Below are positions 19,339-27,559 of a stretch of DNA of 64,000 nucleotides, in pieces. The stretch is from Bacteroidales bacterium (GTDB lineage: Bacteria > Bacteroidota > Bacteroidia > Bacteroidales > UBA1402). A program made the translations under genes and the position numbers. Where the stretch lies: positions 119,159 to 183,158 of the forward strand of contig JAFUDT010000006.1 in assembly GCA_017464285.1 (NCBI GenBank). Direction: 5' to 3'. Under the pieces are notes generated by a model. It saw only the letters and a program-made list of their open reading frames with translations. It made no database searches and was not told the origin of the DNA. Position 1 is the stretch's first letter; each line of letters begins with the position of its first letter.

Positions 19339-19346
19339 TACTTTTG
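19339..19346 (+). promoter_or_regulatory. Promoter -7 element for greA
   Basis: TACTTTTG matches TAnnTTTG. A near-match -33 box (TTTC, 19316-19319) lies 19 nt upstream. The predicted start site, at about 19350, sits at the foot of the hairpin at 19355-19394, so the greA transcript would begin with that hairpin. Confidence 0.6.
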
Positions 19347-19354
19347 TCTCACTG

Positions 19355-19394
19355 AAAGAGAGTTCCGACCAGCAGCCTGGTCGGGATTCTTTTT
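19355..19394 (+). terminator. Long GC-cored hairpin with U-tract in the greA leader
   Basis: A 17-bp stem can form: the arm at 19355-19371 (core CCGACCA) pairs with 19378-19394 (core TGGTCGG) around the 6-nt loop GCAGCC. Only three G-U pairs are needed. The distal arm ends in five T's and is followed by GTTTTA, so it has the form of an intrinsic terminator. It lies 55 nt after the lipoprotein stop but also downstream of a good promoter and 24 nt before the greA ATG. It could end the upstream operon, attenuate greA, or both. Confidence 0.8.
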
Positions 19395-19418
19395 GTTTTA
19401 CTCTTAGAAATAAGGATT

Positions 19419-19895
19419 ATGGCTATCAATTACATGACCGAAAGCGGTTTCAAAAAATTGCAGGAGGAGATAGAATATCTCGAAACAGTGAAGCGTCCCG
19501 AAATTGCTCATCAGATTTCGGAGGCCCGCGAAAAAGGCGATCTCTCTGAGAACGCCGAATATGATGCGGCCAAGGAAGCTCAGGGTATGCTGGAAATGAA
19601 ACTGGCCAATCTCAAGGAAATGCTGGTCAACGCCCGTATTCTGGACGAAAACAAGGTTGATACCAGTGAAGTGCAGATACTGACTTGTGTCCATCTGCTC
19701 AATGTCAAGAACAATCAGGCTATTGCCTATACCATAGTGCCCGAGACGGAGGCCAACCTCAAAGAAAAGAAAATCTCGGTCAGTTCCCCCATTGCCAAAG
19801 GGCTGCTGGGTAAGAAAGCCGGTGAGGTGGTCGATATCACGGTGCCGGCCGGTGTACTTACATTCAAAATCGAAAAAATCACTTTACCCGAATAA
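19419..19895 (+). CDS. greA: Transcription elongation factor GreA
   Basis: GreA enters the RNA polymerase secondary channel and stimulates cleavage of backtracked RNA. The 158-residue length is standard. Residues about 10-76 form the antiparallel coiled coil, with the catalytic acidic tip GDLSENAEYDAAKE containing D41 and E44. The C-terminal FKBP-like domain includes SPIAKGLLGKKAGEVVDI. The gene has its own promoter and a leader of about 70 nt that is mostly one terminator-like hairpin, so attenuation is possible. A HIT protein gene follows after 3 nt. Confidence 0.97.
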   Translation: MAINYMTESGFKKLQEEIEYLETVKRPEIAHQISEAREKGDLSENAEYDAAKEAQGMLEMKLANLKEMLVNARILDENKVDTSEVQILTCVHLLNVKNNQAIAYTIVPETEANLKEKKISVSSPIAKGLLGKKAGEVVDITVPAGVLTFKIEKITLPE

Positions 19896-19898
19896 GTC

Positions 19899-20291
19899 AT
19901 GGCCAGCATTTTCAGCCGTATCATCGCCGGAGAGATTCCCTGTTACAAAGTGGCAGAGAACGACCGTTTCTTTGCCTTTCTGGACATTAATCCCCTGCAG
20001 GAAGGCCATACATTAGTCATTCCCAAGGAAGAGAAAGACTATCTTTTCGACTACGATGACCAGACAGTGGCCGATCTTGTGGTTTTTGCCAAACAGATAG
20101 CCGTGGCCATGAAAAAAGTGATTCCATGCCAGCGTATCGGTATGGCAGTGCTGGGGATGGAAGTTCCCCATGCCCACGTTCATCTGGTGCCTTTGAACAA
20201 GGAAACCGACATGCTGTTTTCCAATCCCAAAAAGAAATACAGCCCGGAACAGATGGCCGAAATCGCCCGTCGGATCAGCGAAGCTCTTTAA
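19899..20291 (+). CDS. HIT family (histidine triad) hydrolase
   Basis: The 130-residue protein is a single HIT domain. It starts with the family's SIFSRIIAGEIPCYKVAE and ends the active site with PHAHVHLVP, where H91, H93 and H95 form the triad. HINT-type members hydrolyse nucleotide phosphoramidates such as AMP-lysine; the physiological substrate is unclear. It starts 3 nt after greA and must be co-transcribed with it. It converges on the GT2-kinase gene with a small hairpin between. Confidence 0.95.
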   Translation: MASIFSRIIAGEIPCYKVAENDRFFAFLDINPLQEGHTLVIPKEEKDYLFDYDDQTVADLVVFAKQIAVAMKKVIPCQRIGMAVLGMEVPHAHVHLVPLNKETDMLFSNPKKKYSPEQMAEIARRISEAL

Positions 20292-20305
20292 GGCTTGTGG
20301 CTTTC

Positions 20306-20320
20306 GCCTCGTTGAGGCGG
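20306..20320. terminator. Short hairpin between convergent genes
   Basis: CGCCTC and GAGGCG form a 6-bp stem with a 3-nt loop, 15 nt after the HIT stop and 15 nt from the end of the opposing gene. There is no strong U-tract on either strand, so its action as a terminator is only suggested by its position. Confidence 0.35.
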
Positions 20321-20334
20321 GCAGAGTTTAATGT

Positions 20335-21897
20335 TTAATCGTCCAGGTGGGTGATGCCCCGCCTGGCGTGTTTTTTCCACCTCATACGGATGATGTCTGC
20401 AATGCAGGTCTCCTCATCGAAGCCGCGTGCCTGAGCGTAGCTGCGGGCCATCAGGCTCAGCGCGGCCCGGTCGATGTTGATGCGCTCAAAGTTGCGGCAG
20501 CCGGCCTTTTGTCCGACCGTCCCGAAGTGTAGTCGGTTCAAGTCAATGATTTCCACCCTGATTCGCCCGTTTTCCATGCCGAAAAGGATGTTACCGCAGG
20601 AATAGTCGGCATGTCGGATACCGGCCTCATGCATGCGGGCGGTAAACCGTGCCACGGCGTTGAGATATTCGTCACGGTGCGGAAACTCTGGACGGCCGAT
20701 CAGATCGTTCATCGTATAGGGACAGGTCGAGGCCAGACTTACATAGTAACTGTCCTGCAGCAGACCCCAGCGCCGTCGTTCTACATAGCCTATCGGGGCG
20801 GGAGTGGCAATGTCTTTATCCATCAGCCGGAGGGCATATTCAAACGAGCGGCGGGCTTTGCTTTTGACTATCCAGCCGTAGAGGAGCCGCCGTATCCAGA
20901 CGGGCCGCTGAAAAGATTTCACAACGAGCGTTCTCCCATGACCGGCAGGTCGTCCTGTTGCTTTCTGTCTGGCGGATTGTTCTGCTAAATTCAGGCTATC
21001 TGCTTGAACATCGACTCGTTTCAGGGTGTTGCGTCCTTCATGGATAAGTTCCCCTTCATGAGCAAACTTCCAAGGCAATAGGCAGATCCAGCTCCCACAA
21101 TCGTGATGATGGGGGCTGGTCTGAAAGCTCAGGCAGCAAGCGATGCAGGTCATTCGGTTGATCAGCGGGGACAGGTTTCGATGCTGTCGGAGCGGCCCAT
21201 GGAGTTCCTGTTGGAAAAAATCCGGGTGTCTGGCGTTAAGCAGAGCGATACGTTCCCGTTTGCCTTGACGATCGCTGATTCTTTTCGAATGGGGCCTGAT
21301 GCGATAATACAGCCGGACTTGCTCCAGTTTTCTGACCTCTCCGCCATATTTGAGCATGGAGATCCAGAAATCCCAATCTTCCCGTCCGGAAAGTTGTTCG
21401 CAATACCCGCCGAACTGGAGGGCCTCCTCCCTTCGATACACTGCGCTGACGTAAATCTGGTTATGCATGGCCAGACGATGGAGGCTGAAAGTTGGTAAAT
21501 GCCATTCCCCCTGTTTGTCTCCGAAGAATTCGGCCCGGGCATAGACGACTTTTACTTCCGGATGCTGTTCTAGTATGTCAACGGCCTCAGGTATATAGTC
21601 CGGATGAATAAGGTCATCGCCGTCTACTGGCAGAATATATCTGCCCTGAGCAAGTCTGAGCGCGTGATTGCGGGCAGCGGCCACTCCGGCATTGTCTTGC
21701 CGGCAATAATGGAAACGAGGATCTTTTTGACAAAAATCCCGGGCAATCTCACTGGATTTGTCTGTCGAGCCGTCATCGACAATGACAACTTCCAGGCAGG
21801 GATAATCGGTAGCCGCCACAGAAGAGAGGGTCTCCTGTAAATAGGCTGCCATATTATAGACAGGAATAATGATCGAAACCAGAGGATTATCCGCCAT
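20335..21897 (-). CDS. GT2 glycosyltransferase fused to lipopolysaccharide kinase-like domain
   Basis: The 520-residue frame holds two domains. Residues 1-230 are a GT2/GT-A glycosyltransferase: VSIIIPVYNMAAYL, VIVDDGSTDKS with D41-D42, VDGDDLIHPD as the metal-binding DxD region, and GREDWDF at 171-177. Residues about 268-520 match the WaaP/InaA lipopolysaccharide kinase family: FAHEGELIHEGRN, the catalytic-loop-like HADYSCGNILF (D431) and EIIDLNRLHF (D452). The linker at about 240-268 is unusually Cys/His-rich. In other Bacteroidales, to my knowledge, these are separate genes; an internal ATG at 21153 could mark a kinase start. A real fusion or a frameshift are both possible. It is the last gene of the glycan operon. 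Confidence 0.8.
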   Translation of the reverse strand: MADNPLVSIIIPVYNMAAYLQETLSSVAATDYPCLEVVIVDDGSTDKSSEIARDFCQKDPRFHYCRQDNAGVAAARNHALRLAQGRYILPVDGDDLIHPDYIPEAVDILEQHPEVKVVYARAEFFGDKQGEWHLPTFSLHRLAMHNQIYVSAVYRREEALQFGGYCEQLSGREDWDFWISMLKYGGEVRKLEQVRLYYRIRPHSKRISDRQGKRERIALLNARHPDFFQQELHGPLRQHRNLSPLINRMTCIACCLSFQTSPHHHDCGSWICLLPWKFAHEGELIHEGRNTLKRVDVQADSLNLAEQSARQKATGRPAGHGRTLVVKSFQRPVWIRRLLYGWIVKSKARRSFEYALRLMDKDIATPAPIGYVERRRWGLLQDSYYVSLASTCPYTMNDLIGRPEFPHRDEYLNAVARFTARMHEAGIRHADYSCGNILFGMENGRIRVEIIDLNRLHFGTVGQKAGCRNFERINIDRAALSLMARSYAQARGFDEETCIADIIRMRWKKHARRGITHLDD

Positions 21898-21900
21898 ACC

Positions 21901-22698
21901 TTAAATTTTGTCCAGCCCTTTGGTGTATTTGTTCCAATAGTATTTGAGCGGGTGGGTGTATTTGAGCTGTTTCCAGGGCCGGCTGCCGTGGGGCAGGTGC
22001 AGCACAGGGTTGTCGAGCATCAGGTAGTTATGGAAGCCCAATTCGACCGATCGGTGAGAGATAAAGACATCAAACCAGTTTTTTTCAGGATTGAGCTGGT
22101 GAAAATCATAGGCCTGCAGGAATTCCTCTGTGAGCAGGGTGCAGCAGAAACTCAGGCGTTTCCGGGTTTCCACAATACCCGGCCGGGGACGAAGCCACGA
22201 GGCTAGTCGGCTGCGGCGGGCGTACTGGTAAGGGAAGCAGATGTCCCCCTCTTTGTCGGTGGTGACAGCGGCAATCAAGCCGGGACGGTTGGTAGTGACC
22301 GCCTTGAGCTGCCGGCTTTTTTTTGCCGGACTGTCGCCGCAAACCGGTTTCCCCTCTGCGAAGTCCAGCATTCGCTGGATGGTGTCACTCTCCACCATCA
22401 CATCCGATTCGATGATGAGCAGACGAGCATGCTCTTCCAAGGCTCTTTGTTGAGCCATCTGCAAGACCAGCAGATAGTTGGGAGATTGGTGGTCGGTCAA
22501 GTCCCGGAGGTTGACCAGCCGGAATCCTTTGTCGGCGGCCAGCTGTGTCAGTGTCTGGGTAGTCTGCTCCGAACTGAAGTCGTTGAAAATGGTGTAGTCG
22601 ATGGGGCGATCCAGTCGTGAGGCCATGATGCATTCCACTGTCCGACGGGTGGTGTCGGGCGAGTCCTTGACCGGAGTGATGATGTGGAGGCTTTGCAT
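21901..22698 (-). CDS. Glycosyltransferase family 2-like protein
   Basis: The 265-residue protein has a GT-A-like N-terminus, LHIITPVKDSPDTTRRTVE, followed by DYTIFNDFSSE (the nucleotide-sugar region) and LLIIESDVMVE, which occupies the DxD position. The C-terminus is basic and Tyr-rich. It would transfer a sugar in the cytoplasm onto a lipid-linked or LPS acceptor; donor and acceptor are unknown. It lies 2 nt after the deacetylase gene and 3 nt before the GT2-kinase gene, so all are one transcription unit. Confidence 0.8.
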   Translation of the reverse strand: MQSLHIITPVKDSPDTTRRTVECIMASRLDRPIDYTIFNDFSSEQTTQTLTQLAADKGFRLVNLRDLTDHQSPNYLLVLQMAQQRALEEHARLLIIESDVMVESDTIQRMLDFAEGKPVCGDSPAKKSRQLKAVTTNRPGLIAAVTTDKEGDICFPYQYARRSRLASWLRPRPGIVETRKRLSFCCTLLTEEFLQAYDFHQLNPEKNWFDVFISHRSVELGFHNYLMLDNPVLHLPHGSRPWKQLKYTHPLKYYWNKYTKGLDKI

Positions 22699-22700
22699 GT

Positions 22701-23309
22701 TCAGTAGAGTAATTCAAACTGCCAGCCTTGTTTCAGGCAGAATTCAATGAAAAGCGGTAAGGCGTAACGCAGATTCTTCTCGGCCTTGAGCGAGTCGTGA
22801 AATACGATGATGGAGCCGTTACGGACATAGTGACAGGCCTTGTCGAGTACCTGCTGTCCGTTCAGCCTGGGAGAATAGTCGCGCGGCACTACATCGGACA
22901 GTTCCAGCTGGTAGTGTTTCCTGAGATAGCGCAGTTGCGAAGGGCGGATAATACCGTGGGGCGGCCGGTAGAGAGGACTGTGAATGAGGGCGGCCGCCTG
23001 CTGGATATTGTCATAGTACTTCCAGTTGGCCATTTTTAAGCCTTGGACATGGTTGTAAGAATGGTTGCCGGTGCGGTGTCCCCGTCGCAATATCTCCTGA
23101 TAGACATCGGGATGTTTTGAGACATTTTCTCCCACGCAGAAGAAGGTGGCCTTGATCTGATAGCGGTCCAACAAATCCAACACCCAGGGGGTTACCTGAG
23201 GTATCGGCCCGTCATCGAAGCTGAGATAAATCTTTTTCTCTCCGGCGTCACGACGCCATTCCATGCCCCTGCCGATGCGCAGCCACCAGGGCAGCTGTTC
23301 GATGAGCAT
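22701..23309 (-). CDS. Polysaccharide deacetylase (NodB homology, CE4)
   Basis: This 202-residue protein is a bare NodB domain. Motif 1 is SFDDGP at 30-35 with the catalytic Asp and a metal-binding Asp. Motif 2 is GNHSYNH with H83 and H87 as metal ligands. Motif 3 is YRPPHG, and the C-terminal IVFHDS supplies the last His. It should remove N- or O-acetyl groups from a sugar polymer or lipid-linked sugar. There is no obvious signal peptide, which suggests action on a cytoplasmic or inner-membrane precursor, or non-classical export. It sits 5 nt after the DUF2723 gene in the glycan operon. Confidence 0.92.
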   Translation of the reverse strand: MLIEQLPWWLRIGRGMEWRRDAGEKKIYLSFDDGPIPQVTPWVLDLLDRYQIKATFFCVGENVSKHPDVYQEILRRGHRTGNHSYNHVQGLKMANWKYYDNIQQAAALIHSPLYRPPHGIIRPSQLRYLRKHYQLELSDVVPRDYSPRLNGQQVLDKACHYVRNGSIIVFHDSLKAEKNLRYALPLFIEFCLKQGWQFELLY

Positions 23310-23314
23310 GGGCC

Positions 23315-26300
23315 TTAGCGGATGAGTTGATACTTACGGGCATAGTCCTGAAAGGGCTGTCCGTATTTGACGTAAGCTTCCTCATCGTAATTGCCGACCA
23401 TCGACAGGGTGCTCTGCATTGCGTAGAGCTGGTTGCTCACCAGCCGCAGGCCAGATGACCACTTGGACGGATGGTGGCTGAATACCCAGTCCAGACTCTC
23501 GCACGAGACGGCCATGGCCTTGTCAAGCATAGCACGGGCCTGGACGGGCTTGCCCATCTTGTAATAGGCCTCGATGATCTCCAGGGTGCCGGCCATGCCA
23601 CCATCGACATAGTTGATCGGGAACCGGTCTTCGGGGAATATCTCGAAGCACCTGTCGATAGCCTGCTGGGCCAGATTGAATTTGCGTTCGTTGCAGAGTG
23701 CCCTGGCCAGAATGCCGAACATCTGGCGCTGGGTGCGGCACATACGGGTGATGTTCTCGTCGAGATAGACGGTCGTATCCTGGATGTTGCCCCAGCGGAA
23801 CTGGTGGCAGAGGTTGTCAAACATCTTCTCTGTATCAATCGTACGGGAAACGGGGGCAATCTTATAGATGAGCCCTTCGTGGATGAAGTAGTTCTGATAG
23901 GTGCTCATCAGCTCCGGATCGACCGTGACGGCAAAATACAGCGGTCGGGTCCATTTGCCTTCCTCCAGCAGTTTGAGCAGCATCAGCTCATGTTTGCCCA
24001 AGTAGGATTTTCCCCCCAGGTCGAAGTCCATTTTAGGCAAGATTCGATCGGTAAATTTCTCGTCCACATACTTGTTGTCAAGCACCTGGTCGCGGTCAAC
24101 AGGCAGATACAGCTTGCGGGCCGGGATATAGTCCACATTCTCGTCGTAGCCCTGAATCTTTTTGGTGAAGTCCTTGTCGCTCTCCAGCCAGGCAAAGGCT
24201 GTCTGCAGAGCAATGGAGTCTTTGCTGCGGGGAATAATGCGGGCGATGTCCCGTCGTCCGTTGGCATACATCACTTCGGGCCAACTTACCGGGAAGGCTG
24301 ACGATTCGTAATAGGGACGCAACATCTGGTTGTAGTACCAGTCGGTCTGCAGGTAGGACATGTTGCAGACACGGACATCAGTGCGGACACCTTCCACTTC
24401 CTGGATGTACCACAGAGGGAAGGTGTCGTTATCGCCGTTGGTAAAGATGATGGCATCTTTTTCGCAACCGACCAGATAGTTGTAGGCAAAGTCGCGGCAG
24501 GTATAGCGGCCCGAACGGTCGTGGTCGTCCCAGTTTTCACAGGCCATCAGTGCAGGTACTCCCAGACAGAGTACGCTCGCAAGTATGGCTGCGACATGCT
24601 CGGGCAGTATTTTGCCCAACCACTTGACCAGGGCCGGCACAGCCAGGCCGATCCAAATGCAGAATGCGTAGAACGAGCCGGCGTAGGCATAGTCCCGCTC
24701 ACGGGGCTGATTGGGGGTCTGATTCAGGTAGAGCACGATGGCCAGGCCGGTCATGAAGAACAGGAAGAAAGTAATCCAGAAGCCCTGGATGCCTTTTTTA
24801 CCTGCATAGGCCTGAGCCAGCAGCCCGATGAGCCCCAGCAACAGCGGCAGCATATAATAGCGGTTGTAGCCTTTGTTGTTCTTCAGTTCCTGCGGCATGC
24901 TGTCCAAATCGCCCACCAAGGCCTTGTCGATAAACTTGATGCCGGTGATCCAGTTGCCTGCGTTGATTTCGCCCATGGTGCCCTGGATGTCGTTCTGACG
25001 GCCGGAGAAATTCCACATGAAATAACGCCAGTACATGTAGTTGATCTGGTAGGAGAAGAAGAAACGCAGGTTGTCGGCCATAGTTGGCATAACGACCGTC
25101 TCATTCTGTCCGCAGTGGTTGTAGACGACCTTTTTGCCCTTAAAGCCCGACCAGGCTTTATAGGCTTCAATATGATCGGCCCGGGAACTGTACATGCGCG
25201 GGAAGAACATATTGAGTTCTTCGGCCATGACGGGCCGTTCGTTGTAGCCGGATACTATATAGCGGTCTTTTTCGTCGGGACTGGCTTTGGCTTTTTTATT
25301 CCAGACGGGCCCCCGTTTCTGGTATTGCGGAATGCAGGCGTTGCCCTGGCGTTTCCATTTGATTTGGGAAGCAAAGGTCTGACCATAGAAAAGCGGAGTC
25401 TCGCCATATTGTTCACGGTTCAGATAGCGTTCCAGCGTGAACATGTTGTCGGGAGAATTCTGGTCCATTGGCGGCTGGGCGTTGGAGCGGATCACTGTCA
25501 GACCATAGGAGGAATAGCCGATGAGCATTACCGTCAGACATAACAGCGACAAATTGACGATCGAAGCGTTGAGCTTTTTCCATTTGAAGGCAAAAACGAA
25601 GACAGCAGCGCATAGTACTACCCATACCAGGGTTTTGTACCCAAAGAAGGGAATACCGACCAGTATGATGTTCAGGCAGAAGGCCAGGCGAATACGCCAG
25701 TCGCTGTTGCCACGATACGTTTCCCAGAGTCCCCAGGCCATGGCGGCCATCACCAGTACAATGTAGAAGATGGCTCCCGTGTTGAACCGACAGCCCAGAA
25801 CATTGACAAACAGCAGGTCTGCCCAGCCAGCCATGTTGACAAAACCCGGGACGACCCCATACAGAATAACAGCTATCAGGGCGAAGGAGCCCAAAAGGGC
25901 CAACAATGATCCTTTCAGTGAGGCTTTGGGGGATTTCTTGTAATAATAGACCAGTACCAGGGCGGGTATACAGAGCAGGTTGAGCAGATGTACACCGATG
26001 GAAAGGCCCATCAAATAGGCAATGAAGACAATCCAACGGGCCGAATGGGGTTCTTCGGCACAGTCCTCCCATTTGAGGATGGCCCAGAACACCACAGCGG
26101 TGAACAGCGATGAATAAGCATAGACTTCACCTTCAACGGCCGAAAACCAGAACGTGTCGGAGAAAGTATAGGCCAATGCGCCCACCATGCCGGCTCCCAG
26201 GGTGGCGATTATCTGCCCTATGGTCGGTTGCTGGGGATCCTTGAAGACGATTTTCCGGGCCAGGTGGGTGATGGTCCAGAACAGAAACAGGATGGTCAGG

Positions 26301-26560
26301 GCACTGAAAAGGGCCGACATGGCATTGATGCAACGGGCTACCATCTCGGGTGATGAGGCGAAATGGGCGAACATGCGTCCGGTGAGCATAAAGAAGGGGG
26401 CTCCCGGCGGATGGCCTACATCAAGTTTATAAGCGGCCGATATGAATTCCCCGCAATCCCAGAAACTGGCTGTGGGTTCGATGGTGAGCAGATAGGTGAC
26501 GGCAGCTATGGCAAAGGCCACCCATCCGCAGATGTTGTTGTAAAGTTTGAACTTCTTCAT
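23315..26560 (-). CDS. DUF2723 membrane protein, GT-C-type glycosyltransferase candidate
   Basis: The 1081-residue protein has about twelve or more membrane segments in its first 650 residues and a large soluble C-terminal part rich in Trp and Tyr with helical repeats near the end. The N-terminal segment carries the DUF2723 hallmark SFWDCGEFISAAYKLDVGH, in which Asp and Glu lie in the first periplasmic loop as in GT-C enzymes. The family is related to TMEM260-type protein O-mannosyltransferases, so transfer of a lipid-linked sugar to a protein or glycan in the periplasm is plausible but unproven. It has its own strong promoter and leads a four-gene operon with a deacetylase and two glycosyltransferases. 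Confidence 0.9.
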   Translation of the reverse strand: MKKFKLYNNICGWVAFAIAAVTYLLTIEPTASFWDCGEFISAAYKLDVGHPPGAPFFMLTGRMFAHFASSPEMVARCINAMSALFSALTILFLFWTITHLARKIVFKDPQQPTIGQIIATLGAGMVGALAYTFSDTFWFSAVEGEVYAYSSLFTAVVFWAILKWEDCAEEPHSARWIVFIAYLMGLSIGVHLLNLLCIPALVLVYYYKKSPKASLKGSLLALLGSFALIAVILYGVVPGFVNMAGWADLLFVNVLGCRFNTGAIFYIVLVMAAMAWGLWETYRGNSDWRIRLAFCLNIILVGIPFFGYKTLVWVVLCAAVFVFAFKWKKLNASIVNLSLLCLTVMLIGYSSYGLTVIRSNAQPPMDQNSPDNMFTLERYLNREQYGETPLFYGQTFASQIKWKRQGNACIPQYQKRGPVWNKKAKASPDEKDRYIVSGYNERPVMAEELNMFFPRMYSSRADHIEAYKAWSGFKGKKVVYNHCGQNETVVMPTMADNLRFFFSYQINYMYWRYFMWNFSGRQNDIQGTMGEINAGNWITGIKFIDKALVGDLDSMPQELKNNKGYNRYYMLPLLLGLIGLLAQAYAGKKGIQGFWITFFLFFMTGLAIVLYLNQTPNQPRERDYAYAGSFYAFCIWIGLAVPALVKWLGKILPEHVAAILASVLCLGVPALMACENWDDHDRSGRYTCRDFAYNYLVGCEKDAIIFTNGDNDTFPLWYIQEVEGVRTDVRVCNMSYLQTDWYYNQMLRPYYESSAFPVSWPEVMYANGRRDIARIIPRSKDSIALQTAFAWLESDKDFTKKIQGYDENVDYIPARKLYLPVDRDQVLDNKYVDEKFTDRILPKMDFDLGGKSYLGKHELMLLKLLEEGKWTRPLYFAVTVDPELMSTYQNYFIHEGLIYKIAPVSRTIDTEKMFDNLCHQFRWGNIQDTTVYLDENITRMCRTQRQMFGILARALCNERKFNLAQQAIDRCFEIFPEDRFPINYVDGGMAGTLEIIEAYYKMGKPVQARAMLDKAMAVSCESLDWVFSHHPSKWSSGLRLVSNQLYAMQSTLSMVGNYDEEAYVKYGQPFQDYARKYQLIR

Positions 26561-26607
26561 CGCCTGTGTGTTTCAATACTTCATAAGTGCAGTATGCACA
26601 TTTGGAA

Positions 26608-26639
26608 CAAAGGTACTGCAATCCCTAATTATATCCAAA
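26608..26639 (-). promoter_or_regulatory. Complete -33/-7 promoter for the glycan operon
   Basis: On the minus strand, TTTG (26636-26639) and TACCTTTG (26608-26615) are separated by exactly 20 nt. The predicted leader to the DUF2723 ATG is about 44 nt. Confidence 0.72.
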
Positions 26640-26761
26640 CTTGAATTCAATCTTCTGTTCTGGCAAGTGGAAGTCTTGTGTACGCTTCGGCATGTTGGCG
26701 GCAGTTCTAAAAGTTTTCATTAACTTAGCGGCCGGAAACATCCCCTGTAACTCGAATAACA

Positions 26762-27559
26762 ATGGAACTTATCAGCAGTTTGCAGAATCCGAGAATCAAG
26801 CAGTTGCTGCGTTTGCAGAGCAAGGCTCGCGAGCGCCGTGAACAGCAGCTGGTGGTGGTCGAAGGGGCCCGTGAAATCACCATCGCGCTGAACAACGGCT
26901 ATCAGCCCGAACAACTGCTGGTCTGTGAGGAACTCTATGCCAGAAGTGACTATCGGGGGTTGCTCTCCCGACTGCCTGAATCGCGTTGTCTGGGACTGAC
27001 GCGGCCTGTATTCGAGAAACTGGCCTACCGGGAGGGATCCGACGGAGTATTGGCGCTAATGCGCCCCAAACCGCACAGCCTGGATGATTTGAGCCTTCCC
27101 GACAATCCTTTTCTGATTGTGTTGGAAGCTGTCGAAAAGCCCGGCAATCTGGGTGCCATCCTGCGGACGGCGGATGCCGCAAGAGCTGATGCTGTCATAG
27201 TATGCGATCCGCTGACTGACATCTACAATCCCAATGTGGTCCGTTCCAGCATCGGCTGTCTGTTTTCCGTGCCGCTGGCTGTCTGCTCTTCACAGGAGGC
27301 GCTGATATGGATGCATAACCTGAAAATCAAGGTGTATGCCGCCGAACTGCAGGCCGCCTCATGGTATCATGAACAGGATTTTACAGGACCTTCGGCCGTG
27401 GTTATGGGGACTGAAGCCGACGGACTGAGTGCCTTTTGGCTGGAGAACGCCGATACCCGTATAAAAATACCCATGCGAGGACTGATCGATTCGCTGAACG
27501 TCTCGGTCTCGACAGCCATAATCACCTTCGAGGCTATGCGTCAGCGAAATTTCGAATAG
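26762..27559 (+). CDS. RNA methyltransferase, TrmH/SpoU family
   Basis: This 265-residue SPOUT methyltransferase transfers a methyl group from SAM to a ribose 2'-OH in rRNA or tRNA. The N-terminal 90 residues form the substrate-binding domain (SSLQNPRIKQLLRLQ, VVEGAREI). The trefoil-knot domain carries EKPGNLGAILRTADAA with the key Asn and Arg, MGTEADGL, and IPMRGLIDSLNVSVSTAI. The target nucleotide cannot be predicted. It diverges from the DUF2723 operon and is exactly adjacent to the stop codon of the convergent murI gene, with no base between. Confidence 0.92.
   Translation: MELISSLQNPRIKQLLRLQSKARERREQQLVVVEGAREITIALNNGYQPEQLLVCEELYARSDYRGLLSRLPESRCLGLTRPVFEKLAYREGSDGVLALMRPKPHSLDDLSLPDNPFLIVLEAVEKPGNLGAILRTADAARADAVIVCDPLTDIYNPNVVRSSIGCLFSVPLAVCSSQEALIWMHNLKIKVYAAELQAASWYHEQDFTGPSAVVMGTEADGLSAFWLENADTRIKIPMRGLIDSLNVSVSTAIITFEAMRQRNFE

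Noticed and set aside
21162..21542. 126-codon minus-strand frame inside the GT2-kinase gene
   Set aside because: It is another frame of the GT2 domain, whose motifs are clear in the main frame.
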